Origin: JALCLA01 sp965653565
GTDB lineage: Bacteria > Pseudomonadota > Gammaproteobacteria > Xanthomonadales > Xanthomonadaceae
Direction: 5' to 3'
Assembly: GCA_965653565.1 (NCBI GenBank)
Contig: CBFHAI010000052.1
Span: 1 to 32,148, forward strand
Length of the DNA stretch: 32,148 nucleotides
Shown: one piece after another, positions 7,013 through 14,789 of the stretch
Position numbering within the stretch: the stretch's first letter is position 1
How the letters are laid out: each line of letters begins with the position of its first letter
Made by a program: the position numbers and the translations under genes
The notes under the pieces: model-generated
What the model was told of the DNA's origin: nothing
The model's database searches: none
The model's input: the letters and a program-made list of their open reading frames with translations, nothing else

Positions 7013-8494
7013 ATGAGTTCCAGATCCAAATCTTCGCCGTCGTTGTTGCGCATTCTCGGGGTGTTGGGGACCTTGGTGCTGGTGGTTTTCCTCGTGCTGC
7101 AGCAGGCCAATTTCCTGCTGTCGCGCGCGATGCTGATCGCCTTCGGCGACAGCGAAACCACATATCGCAGCGCGTGGTTCGAGTGGGATGGCGATATCGT
7201 CGCCAAACAGGTGGTGATCTACCCATACAACCTGTCGCAAGACCTCACCATCCAGTTCGAGCGCGTGCATCTGGAAACGCCGGGCTGGTTCTGGTTCGTG
7301 CGCAATACCTTCGATCGCAAGCTCAAGTTCGCCAAGCTCGATCGGATTCATCTGACGCTCGAAGGCGGCAGTTCCGACAGCGGCATCGATCCGTCGCTCG
7401 GCGATCTGGGGCCGTTCGGGCTCGATAGCGCGTCGCCGTTTGAGGCCGAAGGCTGCGCGTCGGATGGCATGTGGGTGCGGCAGGAACTGGCGCAGATGGG
7501 GCTCGATCCGCAGCTGCCGAAACTCGAGTTCGACTACCGCGTCGAACGCAATCAGCTGTTGACGACCGTCGCGCTCGAAAGCGTGGGCTCGTCGCGCGTG
7601 CAACTCGACCGCCGCGCGCAATTGCCGAAAGAGATCAACGCGCTGCTGATCGACCAGTATCCGCATCTGGTGCAGTCCGAGCGCTGGCAGGTGCAGGATC
7701 AGGGCTTCGTGCAGGCGCGCAATCGCTATTGCGCGAAGAAGGATGGCGTTACCGAGAACGAATTCCTGGCGCGCCACGCCGATTCGGTCGAGCGCCTGCT
7801 CGAAGCGTTCGGCATCGCGGTGGACGATGCCAGCCGCGCTGCTTACAACGCGTTTGCGCGCAAGGGCGGCAAGCTGGAATTCGGGGGCGATTATTCGCCG
7901 CCGATCCACGACGAAGAGTTCTACGAATCGCGCGAGCTGGGCGACGCCTGGCCGCGCATGGCGAATGCCAGGATCACCTACGGACCGTCGGCGCATATCG
8001 TAAGTTGGCAGAAACTCGACCCGCGTCCGCTGGCCGATCTGGACGAGGTCGACAGCACGTACGAGGCGTTGCTGCGCGAGCGGGCGGAGGAGGGCGGCGA
8101 TGAGGAAGCGGTCGTGCAGACTTCTTCGATCGCAAGTCCGCCCGTTGCGACCGCGGCGCCTGCGGCGGCGCCGGGTTCCGCTGCGATGGCCGGCGTTGCG
8201 CAGGCGGCTGTCGCGCCGGTGGTTGGCGTTGTACAGAAACCCGCCGCCGCGCGCCCGATCATCCAGGCGCTGCCGCTCGAACCGGTGAATCCGCGCGCGT
8301 TCCTGGGCTGGAAAGACATGCCGGCCTACCTCGGCCAACGCCTGCGGCTATGGACCTTCCACAACCCGCCACGGCTCGTCGAGATACTCGCCGTGAACGC
8401 GGATTCGCTGCGCATCCGCACGCGGTTGGGTGGCGGCGATGCGGAGTACACGGTGCATCGCGCGAGTTTTCAGCGGGCGCGGGTTGTGCGGTGA
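7013..8494 (+). CDS. Membrane-anchored protein of unknown function (493 aa)
   Basis: I do not recognise a named family. ATG at 7013 follows GGGGGAGA. Residues 1-11 are polar and basic, and 12-31 (LRILGVLGTLVLVVFLVLQQ) form one membrane segment, so most of the protein should lie in the periplasm. Residues about 50-370 look like a mixed alpha/beta domain rich in charged residues. About 375-430 is an Ala/Pro/Val linker (ATAAPAAAPGSAAMAGVAQA). The last 60 residues form a small beta-rich domain with GQRLRLWTFHNPPRLVEILA. The modular layout suggests an envelope protein with a flexible C-terminal binding domain. It is separated from pnp by a strong terminator. The gene is real; the role is unknown. 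Confidence 0.85.
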   Translation: MSSRSKSSPSLLRILGVLGTLVLVVFLVLQQANFLLSRAMLIAFGDSETTYRSAWFEWDGDIVAKQVVIYPYNLSQDLTIQFERVHLETPGWFWFVRNTFDRKLKFAKLDRIHLTLEGGSSDSGIDPSLGDLGPFGLDSASPFEAEGCASDGMWVRQELAQMGLDPQLPKLEFDYRVERNQLLTTVALESVGSSRVQLDRRAQLPKEINALLIDQYPHLVQSERWQVQDQGFVQARNRYCAKKDGVTENEFLARHADSVERLLEAFGIAVDDASRAAYNAFARKGGKLEFGGDYSPPIHDEEFYESRELGDAWPRMANARITYGPSAHIVSWQKLDPRPLADLDEVDSTYEALLRERAEEGGDEEAVVQTSSIASPPVATAAPAAAPGSAAMAGVAQAAVAPVVGVVQKPAAARPIIQALPLEPVNPRAFLGWKDMPAYLGQRLRLWTFHNPPRLVEILAVNADSLRIRTRLGGGDAEYTVHRASFQRARVVR

Positions 8495-8532
8495 TCTTTT
8501 GTGGGCTTTTGGCTGGGGTTTGGATCAAGGGC

Positions 8533-8686
8533 GGGACGCAGAGGGCGCAGAGATGGAAGAGAAAGGACGCAGAGAAGAGCGTTTTGAGTAGGGGGTCGGT
8601 TGCGGTTGTCGTCGCAAAGAGTTTCATAACTAAAAATCTCTGCGTACTCTCTTTTCCATCTCTGCGCCCTCTGTGTCCTTCTCTCC
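8533..8686. repeat. Long inverted repeat of the GGACGCAGAGG family (copy A)
   Basis: The left arm (8533-8576) contains GGACGCAGAGGGCGCAGAGA and then GGACGCAGAGA. The right arm (8634-8680) is its reverse complement, with only a few mismatches over about 43 bases. The arms enclose about 55 bases. It fills most of the gap between the 493-aa gene and the HIT gene and could fold as a long hairpin. Related copies are at 19449-19598 and 31870-31914. Confidence 0.8.
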
Positions 8687-8730
8687 AACTCCCCGATTGC
8701 GACTTCGTTTCGCATTCGCCTGGTTCGACC

Positions 8731-8768
8731 CGTAGCCTGGATGCAGTGAAGCGGAATGCATTACGTGA
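8731..8768. repeat. REP-like palindromic fragment
   Basis: The stretch beginning GTAGCCTGGATGCAGTGAAG and continuing GCGGAATGCATTACG resembles the widespread GTAGCCCGGATG...GCGGAATCCGGG class of repetitive extragenic palindromes. It lies just before the HIT gene. Recognition is by eye from general familiarity. Confidence 0.35.
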
Positions 8769-8849
8769 GGTGCGTGTTCCCGTAGGCATCGGTTCGGGAT
8801 CACCGATCCGTCACCTGGCGTCGGCCTGCCGACCGAATCGGAGAGAGCA

Positions 8850-9365
8850 ATGATCGAGCTTCCCATGCGAGACCCCTGCGACCTTTGCGAAGGGATGGCA
8901 GGTCGCGAACAGCGATGGGCGATCATCGATGAGGGCGAACACACGCTCACCGTGATCAATCCGTGGCAATTCGAAGTTGGCCAATGCTGCGTCATCACAC
9001 GTCGGCATGTCGCGACGCTGCTCGATCTTTCGCAGCAGGAATGCGCGGCAGTAATGGTGTCGGCCAAGCGAGTCGCAGAGGCGTTGGTCAAGACCTACCA
9101 ACCCCTCGGAATACTTACGTTCCAGAACAACGGGGTCTACAGCGGACAAGAAACGCCGCACTTCCATTTCCATGTCGTGCCGCGGCAGAAGGGCAGCGAT
9201 TGGGGGATAGGCCCACCGCAACTGGCAACCTTCGATGGCGCCGGACGTCCACGCGGTACATCGCACGATCCAAGCGGCGATGCACAGCGTCGAGATCGAG
9301 TGCAGGCGTCTGCCGGGCAGCTTATTGAAACCGCGCGGTTGATTCGTTCGAATCTGCCGAAGTAG
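8850..9365 (+). CDS. HIT (histidine triad) family hydrolase
   Basis: The histidine triad HFHFHVVP (His104, 106, 108) is intact; in this family the third conserved His attacks the alpha-phosphate of nucleotidyl substrates such as Ap4A or AMP-lysine. A possible metal-binding pair CDLC lies near the N-terminus (DPCDLCEG), as in some zinc-binding HIT proteins. ATG at 8850 follows GGAGAG. The length, 171 aa, is longer than minimal HIT proteins (about 110-140); the extra part is a C-terminal tail after the triad. No membrane segment, so cytosolic. It stands alone, so the exact substrate cannot be named. Confidence 0.9.
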   Translation: MIELPMRDPCDLCEGMAGREQRWAIIDEGEHTLTVINPWQFEVGQCCVITRRHVATLLDLSQQECAAVMVSAKRVAEALVKTYQPLGILTFQNNGVYSGQETPHFHFHVVPRQKGSDWGIGPPQLATFDGAGRPRGTSHDPSGDAQRRDRVQASAGQLIETARLIRSNLPK

Positions 9366-9633
9366 CCGGAGTGGTTTGGTGGATTGGCCGCGCGAGCTGG
9401 GGGGGCAGTTACTTGAAAACTTTCTGCCGGTTCTTGCTCCCGGGCCACGAATGATCCGCTGATGGCCCGCCCTTTTGGCATGGTCGGTGTCCGCCGTTCG
9501 GTGCGGCGCAGTCGCGCCCGCTCGATGGCGCGACTTCCCTTGGCCGGTTTTCCGCCTGCCACCCTTCGAGCAGACCTGGTCGCGACCACGTCGTCAGGAG
9601 ACGTGACGTCCGCCGCGTCGCGCAGCGCGGAGG

Positions 9634-10293
9634 CTAACCGTTCGGCGACCGGACGGCGGAAAACAGCATGCGGGTTGTCAAAGCTTCGCCATCGCTGCCG
9701 AAGGTGACGATCGTCGGAATCGCAAGCGGCGCACCCACGCGCCCCGTCGCTTCTGCGCTCAGGTCGGGGCGCTTGCCGCCCGGCGGAAGCCTCATTTCCG
9801 CAATGCACAGCTTGCGCCCGCAATACACTCGGGTGAGGGTCGCTTCGCTCTTCTGATCTTCGAGCATCAGCTGGAACTGCGCTTCGTAGGCTTCGGTGAG
9901 TTCCAGCGAAGCGCGGTCGACCGCCATCACCTCCTGCAATTCGTCGGCAAAGGCGTCGAAGTCCGCCGTCAGCAATTTGTTGTTCTGCAGCGTGTTCACG
10001 TTGCTCGCGATCCGGTCTTCCATCGAAATTGGTTTTGTCGCGACCGGCGCCGCCGACGGTTGACGATTGCCTGCGACGGTCGCGGTTTCGGCAATTCGTT
10101 CTGACGTACGGCCGGGTCCCGGCGAGGGTTGATCGTCTGCGCGATCCGAGGCGGCGCCCTGCGTCGCGACGGGCGCTCCCGCACCTCGATCGGTGATCGG
10201 GGCCTGATCCGCTTTGCGCGCCGAGAGCATCCAGAAACCCAGCCCCGATGCGATCGCGATTCCAACAAGGATGATTGCAAGCTGCCTGTTCAC
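9634..10293 (-). CDS. Membrane-anchored protein of unknown function (219 aa)
   Basis: GTG at 10293 follows GGAGG by six bases. Residues 5-24 (LAIILVGIAIASGLGFWML) form an N-terminal anchor. Residues about 28-90 are a Pro/Ala/Thr-rich, probably disordered linker. From about 95 to the end is a compact domain with a close Cys pair (YCGRKLCIAEMRLPPGG) that could form a disulfide in the periplasm. The architecture, anchor then linker then small Cys-containing domain, is common among uncharacterised Xanthomonad envelope proteins. It follows the 106-aa secreted protein on the same strand, with a strong hairpin between them, so the two may share a transcript. Confidence 0.75.
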   Translation of the reverse strand: MNRQLAIILVGIAIASGLGFWMLSARKADQAPITDRGAGAPVATQGAASDRADDQPSPGPGRTSERIAETATVAGNRQPSAAPVATKPISMEDRIASNVNTLQNNKLLTADFDAFADELQEVMAVDRASLELTEAYEAQFQLMLEDQKSEATLTRVYCGRKLCIAEMRLPPGGKRPDLSAEATGRVGAPLAIPTIVTFGSDGEALTTRMLFSAVRSPNG

Positions 10294-10306
10294 AAGTCCT
10301 CCGGAT

Positions 10307-10335
10307 AGGCGCCTCGCCGCACCGGCGAGGCGCCT
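10307..10335. other. Perfect 12-bp hairpin just before a ribosome binding site
   Basis: AGGCGCCTCGCC and GGCGAGGCGCCT are exactly complementary around a 5-base loop. The element lies 13 bases past the stop of the 106-aa gene and directly before the GGAGG of the next gene. No T run follows, so it is more likely a mRNA-stabilising, processing or translation-tuning element than a terminator. Confidence 0.55.
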
Positions 10336-10348
10336 GAGCTTGCTGCCG

Positions 10349-10669
10349 TTATCCGACGGGGCAGCCCGCGACGTGCAACTCTTCCGAGCGAGAAGTCACG
10401 GTATAGCTACCGTCCGCCTGGCGCGTCCACGTCTGCTTGTAGCTGATGCCGCCGCTCGGACCGTTGGTGCAGCCCTCACTCGTAATCGTATTGCCCATGT
10501 CATTGCTGAACCGTTCGTTGCAGCCGACGAAATCGCAGCTGCCATCGAGTTTCGCCGTGATGATGGGCTTGGCGCGCGATGGCTTCAACCCGTCCTTCGC
10601 AGCGGCGTTGAACGAGGCCAGGCCCATGGTGGCGATAATTGCCAAGCCGAAACACATTGCCTTTTGCAT
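10349..10669 (-). CDS. Small secreted cysteine-containing protein (106 aa)
   Basis: The start is ATG at 10669, preceded by AGGAG; an in-frame ATG at 10702 lacks this site and would bury the signal peptide. MQKAMCFGLAIIATMGLASF followed by NAAAKDG is a Sec signal peptide, cleaved near residue 23. The mature part has four cysteines (SCDFVGC, SEGC, AGCPVG), enough for two disulfides, and many Ser/Thr/Gly. I recognise no family. It should be periplasmic or extracellular. It is upstream of the anchored 219-aa protein on the same strand. Confidence 0.75.
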   Translation of the reverse strand: MQKAMCFGLAIIATMGLASFNAAAKDGLKPSRAKPIITAKLDGSCDFVGCNERFSNDMGNTITSEGCTNGPSGGISYKQTWTRQADGSYTVTSRSEELHVAGCPVG

Positions 10670-11088
10670 ATCTTTTTTCTCCTGAATCGTAAAGACCGGC
10701 AATCGACACGTTGCCTAGGACGCTCGTCGCCAGCCGCGAGCGCGGGGTGGCTCGCGGCGGCAAAACTACATCGACAAAAATGCGGACACCCAGTGCATTT
10801 CGAATGATCATGTGCGCGCGATCACAGGAGCGAATCGGAAAAATATTCCGAATATGATTCGCTCGAGTCATTCGACTGAACGGACTGTCATCAAGATTTC
10901 ATATGGAAAAATTGCCGCGCTCGCTGTGCGGTTGTTACAGCTCGGCGGGCTGAGCGATGGTGTCGGTCGGCGTCTTGAGAACATCGTGTTGAGCGTGGAA
11001 GCCAACCAACTGGACGCAGATCCGGGACCGTGTTCGCCGACGGTCTGGAATCGGAGTCGTGCGATTCGTGAGGTGCAGCCTCGGCACT
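10670..11088. other. Intergenic region without a gene
   Basis: About 420 bases between the divergent-side start of the 106-aa gene and the end of the sigma gene. Reading frames here are chance overlaps. One small inverted repeat, CGGAA-N5-TTCCG, lies at 10836-10850 in an AT-rich patch. It may belong to the promoter of the 106-aa gene, but no clear boxes were found. Confidence 0.4.
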
Positions 11089-11829
11089 TCAGGCGCGTTG
11101 AGTTGGCACTGTCGGCGCGGCCTGGGACGTCGCGGGATCGGCCAGCAGTGCTCGAATTCGCCCGGTCGACAACACGCGTTCGGTGATGCGTGCGCAACGC
11201 ACACCCTGGAAGTGAAACGCATCCTTGAGCGAGGCCGCTACGCGCTGCTCAAGATGAGTCCGAATGAACCGCCGCGCCCGATGCAAACGTGTCTTGACAG
11301 TTTCCGGCCGTATCCCCAGGGCCGCCGCGGTCTCTTCGATCGAGCACTCTTCGATCTCGCGCAGCATGAAGACGGCCCGGAAGTCGGGCGTCAGGTTATC
11401 GATGGCGTCTTCGAGCAGGTGTCGCAATTCCGCTCGGGCGGTGGTCATCGAAGGATCGTCGGCATCGGGAAATCGCAGGATGACGCTGGCGTTCGAGGAT
11501 CGATCGCCCGTGTCGATCGAGATCTGATGCTTCTCGTTGCGCAGCCGCTGACGCGCCTCGTTGACGACGATGCGCACGAGCCAGGTCGACAGCGCGGCTT
11601 CTCCGCGGAATGCATCCAGCCGCTCGAACGCGCAGACGTAAGCCTCCTGCACCACGTCCTCGGCGTCGGCATCCGAGCGCATGAAGGCCCGTGCCGTGCG
11701 GAACAGGCGCTGGTTGTTGCGCATCATCACCTGGCGGAACGCACGCGGGTCGCGCCGCCGCAGCAGGCCTAGCAGCGACTCTTCGGCAAGCGAGTCGTAG
11801 TCGATGGATGCAAGCGGAACGGCACTCAC
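11089..11829 (-). CDS. ECF-type RNA polymerase sigma factor with C-terminal extension
   Basis: The product directs RNA polymerase to a stress promoter set. The start is GTG at 11829, preceded by AGGAG with a 7-base spacing; earlier in-frame starts lie inside the promoter region. The 246 aa comprise sigma region 2 (about 29-95, with RTARAFMRSDADAEDVVQEA and FRGEAALSTWLVRIVVNEAR), a short linker, sigma region 4 (about 135-190, with LREIEECSIEETAAALGI and VKTRLHRARR) and about 50 extra residues (DAFHFQGVRCARITERVL, Cys212). No anti-sigma gene or zinc-binding partner is adjacent. A promoter matching the proposed own consensus lies at 11974-12005, so autoregulation is likely. It is divergent from the DUF4142-cupredoxin pair. 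Confidence 0.93.
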   Translation of the reverse strand: MSAVPLASIDYDSLAEESLLGLLRRRDPRAFRQVMMRNNQRLFRTARAFMRSDADAEDVVQEAYVCAFERLDAFRGEAALSTWLVRIVVNEARQRLRNEKHQISIDTGDRSSNASVILRFPDADDPSMTTARAELRHLLEDAIDNLTPDFRAVFMLREIEECSIEETAAALGIRPETVKTRLHRARRFIRTHLEQRVAASLKDAFHFQGVRCARITERVLSTGRIRALLADPATSQAAPTVPTQRA

Positions 11830-11973
11830 CGCGTTTCTCCTGTCTGGAAATCTTTCTCTGGGAATCTTCGGCGGAACGTGCGGCAGCGATCGCGAGCGCC
11901 CGGTGGACATGGTTTGCCGTCCCGACGCGGCGAGCATCGCTATCCATCGCATTGCGAGGCCCGGCGTCAGGTC

Positions 11974-12005
11974 CGCAACGGATGCGCCAGTGGGCCAGAG
12001 GTTCC
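11974..12005 (-). promoter_or_regulatory. ECF-type promoter facing the sigma gene
   Basis: On the minus strand GGAACC (12005-12000) is followed after 14 bases by GCATC (11985-11981), then TTGCG. It matches the opposite promoter at 12019-12050 at nearly every position outside the spacer. The GGAACCTC octamers of the pair are mirror images 13 bases apart. The leader to GTG 11829 would be about 145 bases. Confidence 0.65.
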
Positions 12006-12018
12006 CGCGAGCCGCGCA

Positions 12019-12050
12019 GGAACCTCGCGTGCGGTGGTGCATCTCTTGCG
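12019..12050 (+). promoter_or_regulatory. ECF-type promoter of the DUF4142-cupredoxin pair
   Basis: GGAACC at 12019-12024, 14-base spacer ending in TGGT, GCATC at 12039-12043 and TTGCG at 12046-12050. A start near 12050 leaves about 33 bases before the DUF4142 start. GGAAC-type -35 boxes are typical of ECF sigma factors. Confidence 0.7.
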
Positions 12051-12082
12051 CTCCGCAAGTCCGCGGTTGCCATGAGGTCCTT

Positions 12083-12601
12083 ATGAAACGCACGTTCGCG
12101 CCTCTCATCCTCCTGCTCACGGCCAGTGCCTGGGCGGCCGAGCCCGTCGCGCTCAGCGACGCACAGATTGCCCATATCGCCTACACGGCCGGCCAGATCG
12201 ACATCGACGCCGCCAGGCTGGCGCTGGACAAGGCGAGCACGCCGGAAGTCCGCCAATTCGCGCAGACGATGCTGCGCGATCACGAAGCGGTGAATCAGCA
12301 GGCGCTGGCGCTGCTGGCCAGACTCGAGGTCACGCCGCAGGACAATCCCACCAGTCAGGCCTTGAGTGAAGCGGCCGTTTCCGCGCGTGAGTCGCAGCGC
12401 GCGCTGGCCGGGGCCGAGTTCGACCGCGCCTACATCGCCGGCGAAGCGGCTTATCACCAACAGGTCAATCAAGCCTTGCGCAGCGTGCTGATCCCCGGAG
12501 CGCGGAACGCCGAGCTCAAGTCGCTGCTCGAGGACGGGCTCGCGCTGTTCAGTGAACATCAGAAACACGCCGAAGCGCTGGCCGCGCGGAAGGCGCCGTG
12601 A
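12083..12601 (+). CDS. DUF4142 protein, exported ferritin-like helical protein
   Basis: The 172-aa product starts MKRTFAPLILLLTASAWA, a Sec signal peptide cleaved before AEPVAL. The rest matches the DUF4142 pattern: SDAQIAHIAYTAGQIDIDAA, VRQFAQTMLRDHEAVNQQAL, then a second helical hairpin with FDRAYIAGEAAYHQQVNQAL and FSEHQKHAEAL. His and Glu residues sit at helix positions used for metal binding in ferritin-like bundles, but metal binding is unproven for this family. ATG at 12083 follows GAGG. Its stop overlaps the cupredoxin start by four bases, so the two are translationally coupled. Both are under an ECF-type promoter. Confidence 0.92.
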   Translation: MKRTFAPLILLLTASAWAAEPVALSDAQIAHIAYTAGQIDIDAARLALDKASTPEVRQFAQTMLRDHEAVNQQALALLARLEVTPQDNPTSQALSEAAVSARESQRALAGAEFDRAYIAGEAAYHQQVNQALRSVLIPGARNAELKSLLEDGLALFSEHQKHAEALAARKAP

Positions 12602-12912
12602 AGATGCGCGCCTTGCGTGCGGGCATGGCGCTGCTCGCGCTGCTGCCAGCCGCCGGCGCGCACGCCGAAACCCACGTCGTCACGATCCATCGCATGGCCT
12701 ACGAGTTGCCCGACAAGCAGGTGCATATCGGAGACAACATCGAATGGGTCAACCAGGACAGTGTTCCGCACACCGCCACGTCGGATGCCGGGGGCTTCGA
12801 CGTCACGCTCGGGGCCGGCGAATCGGTTCGTTCCCCGGTGGCTCGAACCGGTCGCCTCGATCTGTTCTGCAAATACCATCCGGGCATGCGCACCGTCCTC
12901 GTCGTCGAATAA
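12598..12912 (+). CDS. Periplasmic cupredoxin (amicyanin/plastocyanin-like)
   Basis: The 104-aa product has a signal peptide (ALRAGMALLALLPAAGAHA) and a single cupredoxin domain. Type-1 copper ligands are visible: His58 in SVPHTAT, then Cys91, His94 and Met97 in CKYHPGM. The C-x2-H-x2-M spacing is the amicyanin type. It should carry one electron in the periplasm or buffer copper. GTG at 12598 overlaps the DUF4142 stop (GTGA); an ATG lies two codons later. The coupling to DUF4142 and the shared ECF-type promoter point to an envelope or redox/metal stress role. Confidence 0.92.
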   Translation: MKMRALRAGMALLALLPAAGAHAETHVVTIHRMAYELPDKQVHIGDNIEWVNQDSVPHTATSDAGGFDVTLGAGESVRSPVARTGRLDLFCKYHPGMRTVLVVE

Positions 12913-12963
12913 GGGCGCGGCGCAGCTGATCGAGCCGGCAGGACTGATTCGCGCTCGAAGCGG

Positions 12964-13155
12964 TCACGGACGCGTCGTCCCGCGATGCGGGGCGACGCGC
13001 GGCGTTTGCTTTGCGGGCTTGCATGCGGCGGGAACGAAGATCGCGATCGGGTCGCTGGCCGGAAAGGTTTCGCCCAGCGCCTCGTCGAGCAGGCGATCCT
13101 GGTGTTCGCGTGCGTCCGCTGCGAGCGTGCGATGGGTGAGGTTGGACGGATTCAT
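12964..13155 (-). CDS. Small protein with DEAL-ETFPASDP motif (63 aa)
   Basis: ATG at 13155 overlaps the stop of the Rnk-type gene (ATGA), so it is the second gene of a coupled pair. Residues about 22-40 read LLDEALGETFPASDPIAI, a motif I recall from many short uncharacterised proteobacterial proteins. The C-terminus is basic and Pro-rich (KPAKQTPRVAPHRGTTRP). No signal peptide. Function unknown. A longer upstream start is possible but would run far into the preceding gene. Confidence 0.65.
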   Translation of the reverse strand: MNPSNLTHRTLAADAREHQDRLLDEALGETFPASDPIAIFVPAACKPAKQTPRVAPHRGTTRP

Positions 13156-13556
13156 GCCGCACCTTCGACCACGGCCGCACAATCGGTCACGGTCAGACGC
13201 AGGGGGCTCCCCGCCGGCGCAGGCCATTCGATGGACTGGCCGATGCGAAGCCCCAGCAGCGCCATGCCGACCGGCGACAGCACGGACACGCGCCCCTGGG
13301 CGATATCGGCCTGGCGCGGATAGACCAGCGTGAATCGCCGTCGCGCGCCGGTGACCTCGTCGGTGCAGATGACGGCCGCGTTCATGGTCACGACATCGCT
13401 CGGCACTTCACTCGCGGGCACGATGCGAGCCCGCGAGATTTCGGCCAGCAGCCGGGTGACGGCGGCCTGCTGGCGCAGGTCGGGCGCGTCCGACAACTGT
13501 TCCAGGCGCAGTACGTCCTGGTCGGACAACACGATCGGGGGCATCGGCGTAGCCAT
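13152..13556 (-). CDS. rnk: Rnk/GreA-type regulator of nucleoside diphosphate kinase
   Basis: The 134-aa product has the layout of Rnk: a short N-terminal helical part (LSDQDVLRLEQLSD, about 10-45) and a GreA/GreB-like C-terminal domain (about 50-130, with VVTMNAAVICTDEVTG, FTLVYPRQADIAQGRVSVLS and SPVGMALLGLRIGQSIEW). Rnk binds RNA polymerase near the secondary channel and affects nucleotide pools. ATG at 13556 follows an AAGAGAG site. Its stop overlaps the start of the 63-aa gene. Rnk-type genes commonly sit with stress genes in Xanthomonads; no ECF-type box was found in front of it. Confidence 0.88.
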   Translation of the reverse strand: MATPMPPIVLSDQDVLRLEQLSDAPDLRQQAAVTRLLAEISRARIVPASEVPSDVVTMNAAVICTDEVTGARRRFTLVYPRQADIAQGRVSVLSPVGMALLGLRIGQSIEWPAPAGSPLRLTVTDCAAVVEGAA

Positions 13557-13733
13557 GGCGCTCTCTTGCGACGGGGATACTCCTGATCGTGCGGCCGCAT
13601 GGCGCAGGTATCAATGCGCAACAGTTCGGAAAAACCGGAGGCCGTCGCCGGAAAATACGAACGAATACGGCCGTGCCGGCGTTCCACGCGCGCGTCGGCG
13701 GCCGCACTCCCGCGGCGGGCCGGCAGGCGGCGG

Positions 13734-14654
13734 CTACTTGCGAGGGCGGGGCTCTCGTTCTTGCTGGAAGACGGCTTGCGCTGCGTCGCGGATCGCTCGC
13801 GCCGCAGGGTGGCGAATCCGCGCTTCCAGCGTGATGGCGTGGTAGCGGATGAGCGCGCCGTCGGCGCGGCCGAGGTGCACCAGGCCGTACTCGCGCTCGA
13901 ATTGACGGCGCAGCACGCCCGGCACCGGCGCGATCGCACGGCCTGCGCGGACGAACTCGCGCAGCAGCGCGTAGTCTTCGAATTCGCCGACCAGCACGGG
14001 TTGCAGCTCGTTGCGTCCCAACCACAAATCGATCGCGCGCCGCATGGCGGTGTCGTCCGTTGGGAGCAGCACCGCCTGGCCGTCCAGCGAACCCGGAAAT
14101 CCTGTCTTCAGGCGCCGCGCGAGCGCCGCGGTACCCATCCAGTCGATGCCGCTGGTGCCCAGCAGATGGCTGTAGACGCCGCGCTCCAGACCGGGAGTGA
14201 CGGGGTTGTCGGCCAGCACCAGGTCGACGCGGCGTTCGATCAGATGCTGCACCAGCCGGTCCAACGTGCCCTCCAGACACCGCAACCGCAGCGGGCCGAG
14301 ATCCACGGCCGGTCCCAGCAGGCGATGCACCAGTTCCTTCGGCACGACATCGTCGATGCCGATGGCGAGCGTCTGCGGTTGACCCGCGGCCCGTCGCGCG
14401 ATCGTCTCCTGCATTTCCTGGCCGAGCCCGAAAATCTGCTGGGCAAAGCGCTGCACCAGTCGTCCCGACTCCGTCGGTTCCAGGCGCCGGCCTTGTCGCT
14501 GCAGGAGCTTTTCTCCCAGATGTTCCTCGAGCAGTCGAACCTGTGCGCTCACCGTGGCGGGCGCCAACTCCAGTTCCTCACAGGCGCGCGCCAGGCTGCC
14601 GGAACGCACCAGCGTCCAGTAGTAGTACAGATGTTGGTAGTTGAGTCGCGGCAC
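13734..14654 (-). CDS. LysR-family regulator, NhaR-like
   Basis: The 306-aa product starts MPRLNYQHLYYYWTLVRSGS, typical of the NhaR branch of LysR regulators. The winged helix spans about 5-62 (SLARACEELELAPATVSAQV, then LLEEHLGEKLLQRQ). The effector domain covers about 92-295 (LAIGIDDVVPKELVHRLL...). NhaR activates a Na+/H+ antiporter gene and osmotic or biofilm genes in E. coli; no antiporter is next to this copy. It lies on the same strand as the DUF2935 gene 135 bases upstream and as rnk downstream. The family is firm, the NhaR assignment likely, the target unknown. Confidence 0.9.
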   Translation of the reverse strand: MPRLNYQHLYYYWTLVRSGSLARACEELELAPATVSAQVRLLEEHLGEKLLQRQGRRLEPTESGRLVQRFAQQIFGLGQEMQETIARRAAGQPQTLAIGIDDVVPKELVHRLLGPAVDLGPLRLRCLEGTLDRLVQHLIERRVDLVLADNPVTPGLERGVYSHLLGTSGIDWMGTAALARRLKTGFPGSLDGQAVLLPTDDTAMRRAIDLWLGRNELQPVLVGEFEDYALLREFVRAGRAIAPVPGVLRRQFEREYGLVHLGRADGALIRYHAITLEARIRHPAARAIRDAAQAVFQQEREPRPRK

Positions 14655-14789
14655 GGGCCTCGATTATGCGCGGGCGGCGGCGCGCTTGAGCCGTTATCGC
14701 CGCCGTACCAGCGGGTCGATTCCGTGCGCAGCCGAGGCCTTCCTGCGATCCGACGACAGTGCCGGACCCGACGGCCCCGGCCCGGCGCA

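Noticed and set aside
13650..13700. Possible fifth ECF-type promoter upstream of rnk (GGAACG on the minus strand)
   Set aside because: The -35 is only partly right and no GCATC lies 14 bases downstream; GTATTCGT lies at a different spacing.
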